NCBI RefSeq assembly: GCF_016894245.1
Contig: NZ_CP069792.1
Location: forward strand, 744,001 to 808,000
Source: Corynebacterium kroppenstedtii
GTDB lineage: Bacteria; Actinomycetota; Actinomycetes; Mycobacteriales; Mycobacteriaceae
DNA length: 64,000 nucleotides
Reading direction: 5' to 3'
Of the stretch, positions 46,425 to 57,668 are shown piece after piece; within the stretch, counting starts at the first letter, position 1, and the number at the start of each line of letters is the position of its first letter. The notes beneath the pieces were generated by a model, which was not told the DNA's origin, ran no database searches, and saw only the letters and a program-made list of their open reading frames with translations. Position numbers and translations under genes: made by a program.

Positions 46425-47219
46425 TCACAGCCCATCCTGGAAGATGGTGTCCTTCGCCTGGATAAAATCAATCGGCTCGTCAACATACTCACCAGTGCAC
46501 ATGCCATTCAACGCGGCAAGGACCGTGGCTGAAACCTCAGATTGTAAAGGCTCTATTGAGTGGTGAAAACCACCATTAATTAGGGGCGACGGAGACGCCA
46601 CCGGCTTCATCCTGCACTGTCCACCATCCAACCGGCCATCCGCCCACTCATGTTCACCGCGTATAGCGTAATACTCGGTAGGACCAGGAGTATCATCCCC
46701 AGCATTTAAACGGTTCATGTACTCCGAACCTGGACACAAATCCTTAGCACTACCACCCTGTACACACGCGCCCGGACTTCCATACTGAGGCGACCCAATT
46801 GCGATATACCGGGCAATCTCCTCCGTACCCCCTTGGTACTTCACATACTCACGGGCACTAATACCACCAGCACTATGTCCGACCAGTGAAATCTCCGCAT
46901 CAGGATTATCCTCACGAACGCGATGAACTGCGTCGGCAATGCGATGAGCATCGGCAACAACGTCGATCCCTTTAAGATCAAGAATGCGAGTATCGTACCC
47001 GCCCGCCTCCAGGTTCGCCTTCATTTTTCCGTACGGCAGCGTGCCCACTGACTGCCCAGGAAGAATAAAGACAACAGGGCGAGACCCCTCGCTAGGAACA
47101 CCATCCGGGGCGGCAAAGGCGTCTCCGGCATGAGCGGCTGGCGCGACAAAAAGAGCACACACTCCAGCACACGAGGCTCCAGCGGCCGCTATTGCAGCTT
47201 TCAAGGTTTTAGGTAGCAT
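46425..47219 (-). CDS. Secreted alpha/beta-hydrolase, lipase-like
   Basis: A 264-residue exported protein with a signal peptide to about residue 31 (APAAHA). The nucleophile is Ser116 in GHSAGG. Candidate acid and base are an Asp in the EHEWADGRLDGG block and His219/His220 in GGFHHS. Four later cysteines (152, 162, 202 and 241) could form two disulfides. The pattern matches corynebacterial triacylglycerol lipases, consistent with a lipid-using organism. Catalytic Asp and His are by analogy. Confidence 0.85.
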   Translation of the reverse strand: MLPKTLKAAIAAAGASCAGVCALFVAPAAHAGDAFAAPDGVPSEGSRPVVFILPGQSVGTLPYGKMKANLEAGGYDTRILDLKGIDVVADAHRIADAVHRVREDNPDAEISLVGHSAGGISAREYVKYQGGTEEIARYIAIGSPQYGSPGACVQGGSAKDLCPGSEYMNRLNAGDDTPGPTEYYAIRGEHEWADGRLDGGQCRMKPVASPSPLINGGFHHSIEPLQSEVSATVLAALNGMCTGEYVDEPIDFIQAKDTIFQDGL

Positions 47220-47327
47220 AGGCTGAAACTACCAAGGATTATTAATTAACTCAACCTAACCTCGGGTGGGCTAACGATCACCGAGTACTTGCCCTTCGAC
47301 GAGGAATGTCTCCACCCGGCACTCCAA

Positions 47328-48704
47328 TCACTGTCCATATTCCAGTGATTCCATCGTCCAAAAAGCATCCATCGCCCTCGAGAGCGCCCAGCAATCATAT
47401 TCGTGGCTCATTTCTCGCGCAGAATGCATCGAGAGCAGGGGGATGCCGACGTCTACCGTGACCATTCCCAGCCGAGTCGCCGTGATGGGCCCGATTGTCG
47501 ACCCACATGGCATAGCGTTATGTGAAACAAACGCTTGGTGGCGAATGCCAGCGCTTTCACACGCGCGCTGCCAGATTCCCTCGCCCACAGCGTCTGACAC
47601 ATAACGCTGGTTAGCGTTAATTTTCACCATTGGTCCGTGTCCCATCATTGGCCGCGTGTCCGGGTCATGACGTTCTGGATAATTGGGGTGCACCGAGTGT
47701 CCCGCATCCGACGATATGCACACGGAGCGAGCCATCGTTCGCGCTTCCTCATCGGCGTCATAACCCAAAGCAACGGCCGTCCGGTGTAAGACATCCTCGA
47801 GGAACGGACCTGCCGCACCCGATCGAGTTCCCGACCCAACCTCTTCATGATCATTCGCGACGAAGACCAGGATGTCATCGCTGGGGATCGCGTCGGTATC
47901 CAACTGCTGTAAAACGTGAAATCCCGCAAATACCGATGACAAATTATCCTGACGACCCGACGCAATAAACTGTGACTGAGCACCAAATGTGGCCGCCTTC
48001 TGCGTCGGAACCAGCTTCAGATCCCAGCCAAAGATCTGGCTTTTATTCAATAGGCCCGCGGACTCTGCGATGACTTCCATAATGTCGGCGCTATCATCAT
48101 CGACCGTCCACGCGGGGTGAATATGTTTCTGGGGGTTCAGCTCTAACCCTTCATTCACCTTACGGTCTAAATGGATGGCCAACTGCGGGACACGTGCAAT
48201 CGGTTTCGTGCGGACGAGATGAACAGCACCCATTTCGTCGACGACTCGCCCAGCTACGCACAGCTCACGGTCGAGCCATGAATTTAATAAGGCCCCGCCG
48301 TAGACCTCCACGGCTAAGTGTCCCCATCCATCTGACGTTGTGGACTGAGGCGTCGGTTTTAAAGCTAGTGCTGGGGAATCCGTGTGGGCACCGATGATGC
48401 GGTACGCCGGGTGACGCACACTGTTGTCGTCTTTTGTTACCGCGGTTTTCTTTCGCGCGTTGTCGCGTTCGGCAGTGTCATCCACGTTAGCCAGCGGAGG
48501 AATGACATAAGCGATCATTGCGCCATCACGGATAACATAATGTCCCCCGGGGCTTACATCCCATGAGTCGGTTTCTTTTTGTGGATGGAAACCCGCCTGC
48601 CGGAGCTCGTCGGCCATCATCGCAACAGCGTGGTAACTCGTCGGAGATTGATCCATGAAATTCATGTATGCGCTGATGTACTGGTCTGAGTGGGATGAAG
48701 ACAT
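47328..48704 (-). CDS. M18 family aminopeptidase
   Basis: A 458-residue zinc aminopeptidase (aspartyl aminopeptidase class). Metal and catalytic segments are present: IIGAHTDSPALALKP, VFVANDHEEVGSGTRSGA, SSDAGHSVHPNYPERHD and the final VGIPLLSMHSAREM. It removes acidic N-terminal residues from peptides in the cytoplasm. It is monocistronic and divergent from the 48832 gene. Confidence 0.94.
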   Translation of the reverse strand: MSSSHSDQYISAYMNFMDQSPTSYHAVAMMADELRQAGFHPQKETDSWDVSPGGHYVIRDGAMIAYVIPPLANVDDTAERDNARKKTAVTKDDNSVRHPAYRIIGAHTDSPALALKPTPQSTTSDGWGHLAVEVYGGALLNSWLDRELCVAGRVVDEMGAVHLVRTKPIARVPQLAIHLDRKVNEGLELNPQKHIHPAWTVDDDSADIMEVIAESAGLLNKSQIFGWDLKLVPTQKAATFGAQSQFIASGRQDNLSSVFAGFHVLQQLDTDAIPSDDILVFVANDHEEVGSGTRSGAAGPFLEDVLHRTAVALGYDADEEARTMARSVCISSDAGHSVHPNYPERHDPDTRPMMGHGPMVKINANQRYVSDAVGEGIWQRACESAGIRHQAFVSHNAMPCGSTIGPITATRLGMVTVDVGIPLLSMHSAREMSHEYDCWALSRAMDAFWTMESLEYGQ

Positions 48705-48831
48705 ATGACGATCATAAGCCTGCTAGTGACGATGCGCGCTACGCACATAGGTTTATCTGTGCAGCCGCGATTGACCTCCCCGTTTATTGCGATGCCACAA
48801 GGTGACGGTTTTTTGGCTAGTCTTAGAGCCT

Positions 48832-49278
48832 ATGTCTGAACTTTCCGATATTTTGACTAAAGATGGTACTCGAGATTCCGTGGTCTCTGACCTGGCGGAA
48901 TCCACCGAGAACTCCATCAACAACCTTTCCGGGCTATCCGGTAAAGCAATCAAGACGGCTTTCAGTGGTGCAGTTAAGGCTCGGCCCGATCTGGTCAAAG
49001 ACATGACCGATCGCCTTTTGCCTCATCTTGCTGATCGCCTCAACCCCTATTGGCAGGCCTACCAAAATGGGAAGCCGGAAGGTGGCTTTGGTAAGTACCT
49101 GGAAACGCGGTCGGATGAAGTCACTAAGGATTTAGCGGACCTAAGTGATGAGCGCATGGGAAGCATTAATAACTCAGGTGCTCAGAAAATCTACAAAACC
49201 TTCCGCGGGAAGCTCGAAGGGATCGTCGAAAAGGGACTTCCCGATCTTGGTGACATTATTGAGAAGCACGCTTCCTAG
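48832..49278 (+). CDS. DUF6918-like conserved actinobacterial protein
   Basis: A 148-residue soluble, mostly helical protein (MSELSDILTKDGTRDSVVSDLAE, SGLSGKAIKTAFSGAV, RLLPHLADRLNPYWQAY, LSDERMGSINN). The pattern fits a family of small conserved actinobacterial proteins of unknown role (DUF6918). The ATG at 48832 was preferred to 48787 because the extra residues do not fit. A strong terminator lies 120 bases downstream. Confidence 0.75.
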   Translation: MSELSDILTKDGTRDSVVSDLAESTENSINNLSGLSGKAIKTAFSGAVKARPDLVKDMTDRLLPHLADRLNPYWQAYQNGKPEGGFGKYLETRSDEVTKDLADLSDERMGSINNSGAQKIYKTFRGKLEGIVEKGLPDLGDIIEKHAS

Positions 49279-49401
49279 GAGCACCTCTCCACTTTGAGGC
49301 ACACCTGACACTGATACAACCTGACATTTATAGAACCGGCGTTACGTAAGAGCGACGGTTTCTCATGGCGTCAAAGTATTATTAGCGTCAGATCGTTGAA
49401 A

Positions 49402-49440
49402 ACCCAGCCGACTCCGTTCGGGATCGGCTGGGTCATTTTT
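49402..49440 (+). terminator. Terminator downstream of the 48832 gene
   Basis: ACCCAGCCGA (49402-49411) and TCGGCTGGGT (49424-49433) form a perfect 10-bp stem, followed by CATTTTT. Confidence 0.85.
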
Positions 49441-49485
49441 ATGAAGTTATTCCGTGGACCTAAATAGCCTCGGCGGGGTCAACGG

Positions 49486-49501
49486 TGTTTCACGTGAAAC
49501 A
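49486..49501. promoter_or_regulatory. parS site (perfect)
   Basis: TGTTTCACGTGAAACA, the exact 16-base ParB-binding palindrome, between the 48832 gene and the permease. Confidence 0.95.
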
Positions 49502-49622
49502 TTGCCTTCTACACGAATGGATGGAATGACGTAACACACAGAGTTTTCGACGCTGACCACGTCGGCTGCCCCGGATGTAGGAAATGGAGTGGCGTCATAA
49601 AGAATACGACGCCCCGACGGTG

Positions 49623-51047
49623 TTAAGCGTGAGACTTCTCCGCTTCCCGTGCGGCGAGATACTCCTCATACGTTTGCCGGCCTCGAACCACCCATACGAC
49701 ACTCATTAAGGCCGTCCAGGCGACACCGACAACCAGAGCCAACCGTGTATCGTCGGAAAACATCATCATGATAATCGTGATAACAACCATTGCGAGAGCA
49801 AAGTATTGACCCCACGGCCACAGCGGAACCGGGTAGGTCAGGTCTTTGCTGGCGGGTGCCTGGTCTCCCGTCCGGCTGGCGAGGTGGGCCAACAATATCA
49901 TCAACCATACAAAAACCGTGGCGAAGGTCGCTAGAGCAGCAATCACGAGGAACACGCGCTCCGGGATTAAGAAGTTGATGACCACGCCAATCACTAGAAC
50001 TCCGAGCATTACTGTAGTTGTAAAGATGGGCACACCTTTGGCCGATGTACGAGCGAAGGATCGTGGGGCCAATCCTTCAGCCGCCATTCCGTGGACAACC
50101 CGGCCCGCGCCGAAGAGATCTGAGTTAATGGCTGATAGAGCTGCAGTAATAACCACGACGTTGAGCAGAGCCGCTGCCCAATTCACACCTAGATCATTAA
50201 ATATTTGCACGAAAGGGGACGACTCACCATTAATTTCTGACCACGGGTTAATAGTGACAATCACCGCGATGGCCAACACGTAAAACAGCAGAATACGTAT
50301 CGGGACCGAATGAATGGCCTTTGGAATTGTTTTCGCCGGATCTTCGGCGTCTCCAGCGGTTACTCCGATGATCTCAGAACCACCGAATGCGAACATCACG
50401 ACTACAAGTGCCATAGCCATGCCCCATGGCCCATGAGGGAAAAATCCTCCATGAGACCACAAATTGTGGACGCCGGAATCGGCGTGATTTCCTAATCCGA
50501 AAATTAAGATGATTGCACCACCGGCAATCATAGCTACCACAGCGGATACCTTGATTATGGTGAGGCCGAATTCGAGTTCCCCAAAAAGCCGTGAACTCGT
50601 TACGTTGACGGCCCCAACGATGAGTAAGGTCACCGCCACCCATACCCATTGGGGTGACTCCGGGAACCAGAATTTCATATATGTTCCGATAGCGGTCAGA
50701 TCCGCAAGGCACACGATCACCATTTCGAACGCGTACATCCAACCTGTGATGTATCCCGACCATGGACCGAGGAAGATTCGGCAATACTCGGCGAAGGATC
50801 CTGATACGGGCATTCGCACCGCCATTTCGCCAAGGGCGCGCAACATGAAGTACACCACCGCGCCACCCAAGACATAAACCAAAAGTACGGCGGGACCAGC
50901 TGACTGAATGGCATCAGCTGAGCCATAAAACAGACCTGTACCAATGGCGGATCCTAGGGCTATGAAGTGGACGTGCCTAGCGCTCAGTCCCCTTTTTAAT
51001 CCTCTATCACCGGATGATGACGTCTCTATTTTTGCGTTACTGCCCAT
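49623..51047 (-). CDS. Amino acid permease (APC superfamily, AAT type)
   Basis: A 474-residue transporter with 12 helices. The N-terminal block RGLSARHVHFIALGSAIGTGLFYGSADAI and LRALGEMAVRMPVSGSF are typical of the AAT group (aromatic, proline, GABA permeases). FAFGGSEIIGVTAGDAEDPAKTIPKAI and SAINSDLFGAGRVVHGMAAEGLAP follow. The substrate cannot be read from sequence. It lies downstream of gyrB on the same strand with its own promoter region, which contains two parS sites. Confidence 0.9.
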   Translation of the reverse strand: MGSNAKIETSSSGDRGLKRGLSARHVHFIALGSAIGTGLFYGSADAIQSAGPAVLLVYVLGGAVVYFMLRALGEMAVRMPVSGSFAEYCRIFLGPWSGYITGWMYAFEMVIVCLADLTAIGTYMKFWFPESPQWVWVAVTLLIVGAVNVTSSRLFGELEFGLTIIKVSAVVAMIAGGAIILIFGLGNHADSGVHNLWSHGGFFPHGPWGMAMALVVVMFAFGGSEIIGVTAGDAEDPAKTIPKAIHSVPIRILLFYVLAIAVIVTINPWSEINGESSPFVQIFNDLGVNWAAALLNVVVITAALSAINSDLFGAGRVVHGMAAEGLAPRSFARTSAKGVPIFTTTVMLGVLVIGVVINFLIPERVFLVIAALATFATVFVWLMILLAHLASRTGDQAPASKDLTYPVPLWPWGQYFALAMVVITIIMMMFSDDTRLALVVGVAWTALMSVVWVVRGRQTYEEYLAAREAEKSHA

Positions 51048-51109
51048 ACATAAAAATCCTTTACTATTACGCAGTAGACTCCATTGAATTTCATCCAGCG
51101 AATGGACGA

Positions 51110-51125
51110 TGTTTCACGTGAAACA
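51110..51125. promoter_or_regulatory. parS site (perfect)
   Basis: TGTTTCACGTGAAACA upstream of the permease gene. Confidence 0.95.
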
Positions 51126-51275
51126 TTATTCCGTTTCCACACAAGAACTACGTGGAAACAACCGGTAGTTTCTCGCTCCCATAAGTTAACCACTTCAACG
51201 ACGTTGGGCTGACTAGAGGTCTCACGCTGAGATTCATACCTTGTTGGAACCACTCCCTTACCCTCCCAACGCCAA

Positions 51276-51291
51276 TGTTTCACGTGAAACG
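51276..51291. promoter_or_regulatory. parS site (15 of 16)
   Basis: TGTTTCACGTGAAACG, one mismatch at the last base, between gyrB and the permease. Confidence 0.88.
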
Positions 51292-51472
51292 TGTGGCACC
51301 ACCAGAATCGTCGACAGTCGAAAATTCAGAGAGTAAACCAGACCTCAACACAGTTCGGACCTCAATTCCAACCTCACGGCGCGCACATATCCTCAACTGC
51401 GGCCCCTGACCGACCGAAAAGCACCCAACCACCCCGCGCGAGTTATTTCGTCACACTGACTTAAATACACCA

Positions 51473-51501
51473 AAGCGGCTGATCGCTGCAATCAGCCGCT
51501 T
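51473..51501 (-). terminator. Terminator of gyrB
   Basis: A perfect 11-bp stem (AAGCGGCTGAT with ATCAGCCGCTT, 7-base loop) followed on the minus strand by TTTGG and more T. It lies 43 bases past the gyrB stop. Confidence 0.8.
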
Positions 51502-51544
51502 ATGGTCGATATCTTCATGTCCGGAGACGATTCCGGCACACAAA

Positions 51545-53617
<2,073 letters not shown>

Positions 53618-53767
53618 TCACAGTTGCCCACCATCATACCCGGTATCCCCCCTCGGTTGAACGCCCACCGGGCGTGTAGGGCCCGTATGACGCGATTTTC
53701 GGACTCGTATAGTGCGGGGACTATTCCAGAAATTGTTACCACTGGGATATGTCGCGCATGTGTTCCA

Positions 53768-54466
53768 CTATCCATAGGTATCGCGTGGTCCCCGGCCTTT
53801 GACATGTAGCGGTCCATGCCGCCACGACGGTGGCCGTGGACCAAAGATTTTCACCGCAGTTATGACGTCAGGCCCCACGTGTTGTGCAATTCTGCTCAGC
53901 AATTCTGTCTGCAAATACCGCAGTTCGGACGCTTTAGCGGTGGAATCACACTCAAGAAACAGTGTCGTATCTTTAATCATCCTTATCCTGGAGTGCTCCC
54001 CTAAGTAATCACCTGCAACCGTGGACCAGTTAGCAGTAATCCACCCATGGGAAACCTTCTCCGTCCACCCGCGCCGCGCGACTTCCCGATTGACAATCGT
54101 GCCCAGGGACTCGTACCGACGAGTATTCTTCCGGCGGTGACCATCCGGTCCCGTGGGATACACTCGAGATGTGCGCGAAAACTCACGGAAAACCGACATC
54201 GCGCTGGTAGTTTTCGCCCGTGATGAGTCTTTAAAATTTGTGTCCTTATCGACTTTCTTGCCGACGCTTCCTTCGTCGGGCTTATCGACGGTCTTGTGGT
54301 TCACACCATCTTTGTGAGCAGCACCGTTTTTACGGGTCGCGCTGTTCTGGTCAGAGTTATGGCCTTTCGGTGAGGTGGTCTGAAGGACTTTCCGCATGTT
54401 GGGGGGCATGGGCACACGGCCGTGCGAGTAAATGCGGGCAAGTGCTTCGGCAACGGGGTCATTCAT
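53768..54466 (-). CDS. DciA/DUF721 family protein
   Basis: A 232-residue protein whose C-terminal half (ARRGWTEKVSHGWITANWSTVAGDYLGEHSRI, then LFLECDSTAKASELRYL) is the DUF721/DciA domain, which assists replicative helicase loading in bacteria without DnaC. The N-terminal half is a disordered Lys/Asp-rich region (about residues 30-95). The ATG at 54466 overlaps the recF end by eight bases, the usual recF-dciA-gyrB arrangement in Actinobacteria. Confidence 0.9.
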   Translation of the reverse strand: MNDPVAEALARIYSHGRVPMPPNMRKVLQTTSPKGHNSDQNSATRKNGAAHKDGVNHKTVDKPDEGSVGKKVDKDTNFKDSSRAKTTSAMSVFREFSRTSRVYPTGPDGHRRKNTRRYESLGTIVNREVARRGWTEKVSHGWITANWSTVAGDYLGEHSRIRMIKDTTLFLECDSTAKASELRYLQTELLSRIAQHVGPDVITAVKIFGPRPPSWRHGPLHVKGRGPRDTYG

Positions 54467-55775
54467 GAACGTCGCCTCCCTGGCCGTCGGTCTCCGCCAC
54501 AGTTTCATCTACGGCACCTTCCCTCGCCGTAGACTCCGGCGCTTCGGCTTTAGCGGAGTCGTGAGTGATTCGAGAAGACCTAATGTCTGAACCATCGGGC
54601 GTCGACGCTTCCACTGTAAGAACGCGAATGTCACTATTCACCAGGTCCTGCGGCAAATCATCCCCCACGGCCGCGGTAACCAATGTTTGTTCCGCATCCT
54701 TGGCAACAGTGGCGAGGGCGCGTCGTCGGGCAGCATCTAACTCCGCGAAAACATCGTCGAGAATAAGAATGGGGTCCGTGCCTTGCTCACGTTGCCATTC
54801 AAAGGAAGCTAAACGCAGCGCAAGCGCGAATGACCAGGATTCACCGTGACTGGCATAACCTCGCGCTGGTTGGGTTCCTAACAACAATTCAACATCGTCG
54901 CGATGAGGACCACACGTGCTTGTCCCCCTCTGAATATCAGTATCACGCCGGCGGGCCAGCTCCGATAACAACACTGCCTCAATAACAGGTGTTGCTCCTA
55001 CGACATCATTGGCGACGGTTTCCGGCGTGATCCCAGCATCACCAAGGGCTTTATCGACGGTGGACCGGTAGGTGATCTGCGCAGGTCGAGATTCTGGCGC
55101 CAGCCGCTGGTACGCGTTTTTTACGTAGGGCGAGAGCACATGGGCCAAGACAATCCGCTGCGCCATGACATGTGCACCGGCCGCTGCCAAGTGCGAATCC
55201 CATGTGTCCAGTGTGTCCAGGGCGGAATCGGAGTCATTTCCTCCGCCATATCCTTGTCGGAGGGGTCTCGAGGCCCGTTTGAGCAGCGTATTGCGTTGGC
55301 GAAGGATCTTATCGTAGTCGGAGCGAGTGCCTGCCCAGCGGGGAAACCGTCCGATGAGGAGATCGTCAAGGAAACGCCGCCGGTGTTCGGGTTCACCACG
55401 TACTAGAGCTAAATCTTCTGGTGAAAAAAGAACAGTTTTGACAATTCCAATCAGCTGACGTGGGCTTTTACAGGGAGCGCGGTTTATTTGGGCTTTATTC
55501 GATCCACGTGCCTTGATAAGCATATGGGCGGTCAGTTCCCGGCCACTATTGATGGCCGTTGCAGACACCGTCGTGTATTCGTGTCCCTCGCGAACCAGCG
55601 GAGCATCCGTCGATACGCGGTGCGAACCCAGGTGGGCGACATAATCAAGCGCTTCCACCACGTTGGTCTTTCCATGACCATTCGGCCCTGAAAACACAGT
55701 AATTCCCGGGCCGAGCTGAAGATCCAACTCTGGCCACGACCGGAAATTACGTAATTGCAGCGCACGGATATACAC
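54459..55775 (-). CDS. recF: DNA replication and repair protein RecF
   Basis: A 438-residue SMC-like ATPase for gap repair. Walker A is FSGPNGHGKTNVVEAL at about residues 31-46; the signature region GPHRDDVELLLG and Walker B PILILDDVFAELD are present. About 50 extra acidic residues at the C-terminus are beyond the family norm. It lies 50 bases downstream of dnaN. Confidence 0.96.
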   Translation of the reverse strand: MYIRALQLRNFRSWPELDLQLGPGITVFSGPNGHGKTNVVEALDYVAHLGSHRVSTDAPLVREGHEYTTVSATAINSGRELTAHMLIKARGSNKAQINRAPCKSPRQLIGIVKTVLFSPEDLALVRGEPEHRRRFLDDLLIGRFPRWAGTRSDYDKILRQRNTLLKRASRPLRQGYGGGNDSDSALDTLDTWDSHLAAAGAHVMAQRIVLAHVLSPYVKNAYQRLAPESRPAQITYRSTVDKALGDAGITPETVANDVVGATPVIEAVLLSELARRRDTDIQRGTSTCGPHRDDVELLLGTQPARGYASHGESWSFALALRLASFEWQREQGTDPILILDDVFAELDAARRRALATVAKDAEQTLVTAAVGDDLPQDLVNSDIRVLTVEASTPDGSDIRSSRITHDSAKAEAPESTAREGAVDETVAETDGQGGDVHE

Positions 55776-55825
55776 AGGTGGGATGCCTCGTGGGGATGGG
55801 AACAGCGTCGAACAAAAATATGTCT

Positions 55826-57010
55826 TTAGCCCGGTAGCCGGACTGGCATCAGGAGGTATGTGAAGTATGTCGATGGTGTCGGGAATTGGCCATCACTGTC
55901 CTGCTCGGGCATGGTTTCTGGCTCTGGGATCAAGATCGCCGGGCGGGAGGGTTGAGTAAACCCAAACACCACATTCTTTGTATCGATCGAGGCTAAGCCT
56001 TCTTTCAGGTAATTCGCGTTGAATGCGATAAGAAGTGGCTCGCCGGCAAATTGAGCGGGAAGGGTCTCCTCCGCGGTGCCTGCCTCTGAACCTCCAGCAG
56101 ACAAGACGAGCTGATCCTCAGAAAACTCTAGTTTGACCTGGGCATTTCGTTCAGCCACCAGGCTGACGCGTCGAATAGCGTCCAACAGCGGCGCTATTTC
56201 CACGATGGCCATGGATGAGTGGCTCTTGGGCAATAGCGGCCTGAATTTGGGGAAATCGGCGTCGATCAGTCGTGTTGTTGTCTGCCGATTCTCCGACACG
56301 ATGCCTAAAAGCCCATCTTTGCCGACGTCTTGGGCAGCGCCCATCGCAAGTTGGATGGGATCGTTCAGGCGGGTATCGAGCGTCCGAGCAGAATCGGCCA
56401 AGGTACGTGCCGGGATAAGGATTTCTGCGTCGACGTCGGGTGACGACGGTTCCCACGTAAATTCACGAACGGCTAAACGGAAACGATCAGTCGCGGCAAG
56501 TACGACGTTATTCCCTTTGACCTCCATTTTTATGCCGGTGAGCATAGGCATGGAGTCATCTTTGCCTGCTGCCGACGCAACTTGACCAATGGCAGCAGTG
56601 AAGACATGCGGATCAATGTGCCCGGTCTCTTCCGGTAATGATGGAAGTTCCGGATAATCTTCGATCGTCATTGCGGGTAATTCGAAATTAGATTGCCCAC
56701 ACGCCACATGAACTTTGGTGCCGTCGACGGAGATAGCGACATCTTTGTGTGGAAGTGACCCAATAATGTCGTTAGCTAATTTACCAGCGACGAGGACCTG
56801 CCCGGGTTCAAGCACTTCGGCCGAAATGCGCACACGGGTGGAGACTTCGTAGTCGAATCCGGCGAGGAGCAAGCCGTCATCGTCGGCGGTCATCATGACG
56901 CCTCGAAGAATCGGCTGAGTTGGTTTGCTCGCTAAACTACGCGCTACCCAGCTTAAAGCTGCGGATAAGTCATCTTTCGCTACCCGAAAAGAAACACCAT
57001 TGGGTTCCAT
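55826..57010 (-). CDS. dnaN: DNA polymerase III beta subunit (sliding clamp)
   Basis: A 394-residue clamp that tethers the replicase to DNA. Three-domain fold indicated by LSWVARSLASKPTQPILRGVMM, LPALPSLPEE-type PELPSLPEETGHI, ATDRFRLAVREF and the C-terminal YLLMPVRLPG. It starts immediately past the origin sequences on the left of dnaA and is co-directional with dnaA. Confidence 0.97.
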   Translation of the reverse strand: MEPNGVSFRVAKDDLSAALSWVARSLASKPTQPILRGVMMTADDDGLLLAGFDYEVSTRVRISAEVLEPGQVLVAGKLANDIIGSLPHKDVAISVDGTKVHVACGQSNFELPAMTIEDYPELPSLPEETGHIDPHVFTAAIGQVASAAGKDDSMPMLTGIKMEVKGNNVVLAATDRFRLAVREFTWEPSSPDVDAEILIPARTLADSARTLDTRLNDPIQLAMGAAQDVGKDGLLGIVSENRQTTTRLIDADFPKFRPLLPKSHSSMAIVEIAPLLDAIRRVSLVAERNAQVKLEFSEDQLVLSAGGSEAGTAEETLPAQFAGEPLLIAFNANYLKEGLASIDTKNVVFGFTQPSRPAILIPEPETMPEQDSDGQFPTPSTYFTYLLMPVRLPG

Positions 57011-57668
57011 TGTTACTCCGTGTTCATTGAGTCGGTAGTGGTTGTGCTCGTTGTCGTCATCGTGGAGTGATGCACGTTTGGATGTTACCTACTCCTAGTG
57101 ACAAACCCGAGTCACTTTTTGTTATTTCAGCCCGTAATTGATTTTCCATGTCACTAACGCATGTGCTGTCAAGCCCTCTCAACGCAAGGCTGCACATGTG
57201 CTTTGATCTGGGTTATCCCCACAGAACGGCGAGCCCTATTTCTATAACTCATTTCCCTGAAAGAAAAAGCGGTAATAGCAGTAGGGGCTGTGGAAACAGT
57301 GGATAACCGGGATTGTCGCTTGTCATTATCGATATTGGGTTGTGGATAAACTGGGGATAGCGCTGTGGATAAAGTGGGGTGGTCTGTGGAGAACCGGGGT
57401 GGGTATCAATTTATTCACAATCATGGCTTAGTTATCCCCTGTTATATCCACTGTTTTGGTGTAGTTATCCACAGGAGTAGTTGCTAAAAATTCGAGGTTA
57501 TCGGGTCTATTATAGCAATGGTGCTACAACGTAGTTTGTGACTGAAATCATGAAATAACAAAGTTGTAATTACACAGGTGTGGATAACATTGTGGATAAG
57601 ATGAGATTTTAATAAATGTGCAGGTCAGCGCACTAAGTTATCCACAACGGGCTTAAAACACCAGGATG
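57011..57668. other. oriC: Origin of replication, dnaA-dnaN intergenic part
   Basis: The 658 bases hold at least six perfect DnaA boxes: TGTGGATAA at 57341, 57364, 57579 and 57591, and TTATCCACA at 57465 and 57638, plus near matches (for example 57213, TTATCCCCA). AT-rich stretches (about 57490-57570 and 57605-57620) could be the unwinding element. This is the usual place of oriC in Actinobacteria. Confidence 0.9.

Noticed and set aside
47220..47327. DtxR-like iron box upstream of the lipase gene
   Set aside because: TTAGGTT-like half sites are present, but the second half of the dyad does not match the consensus.
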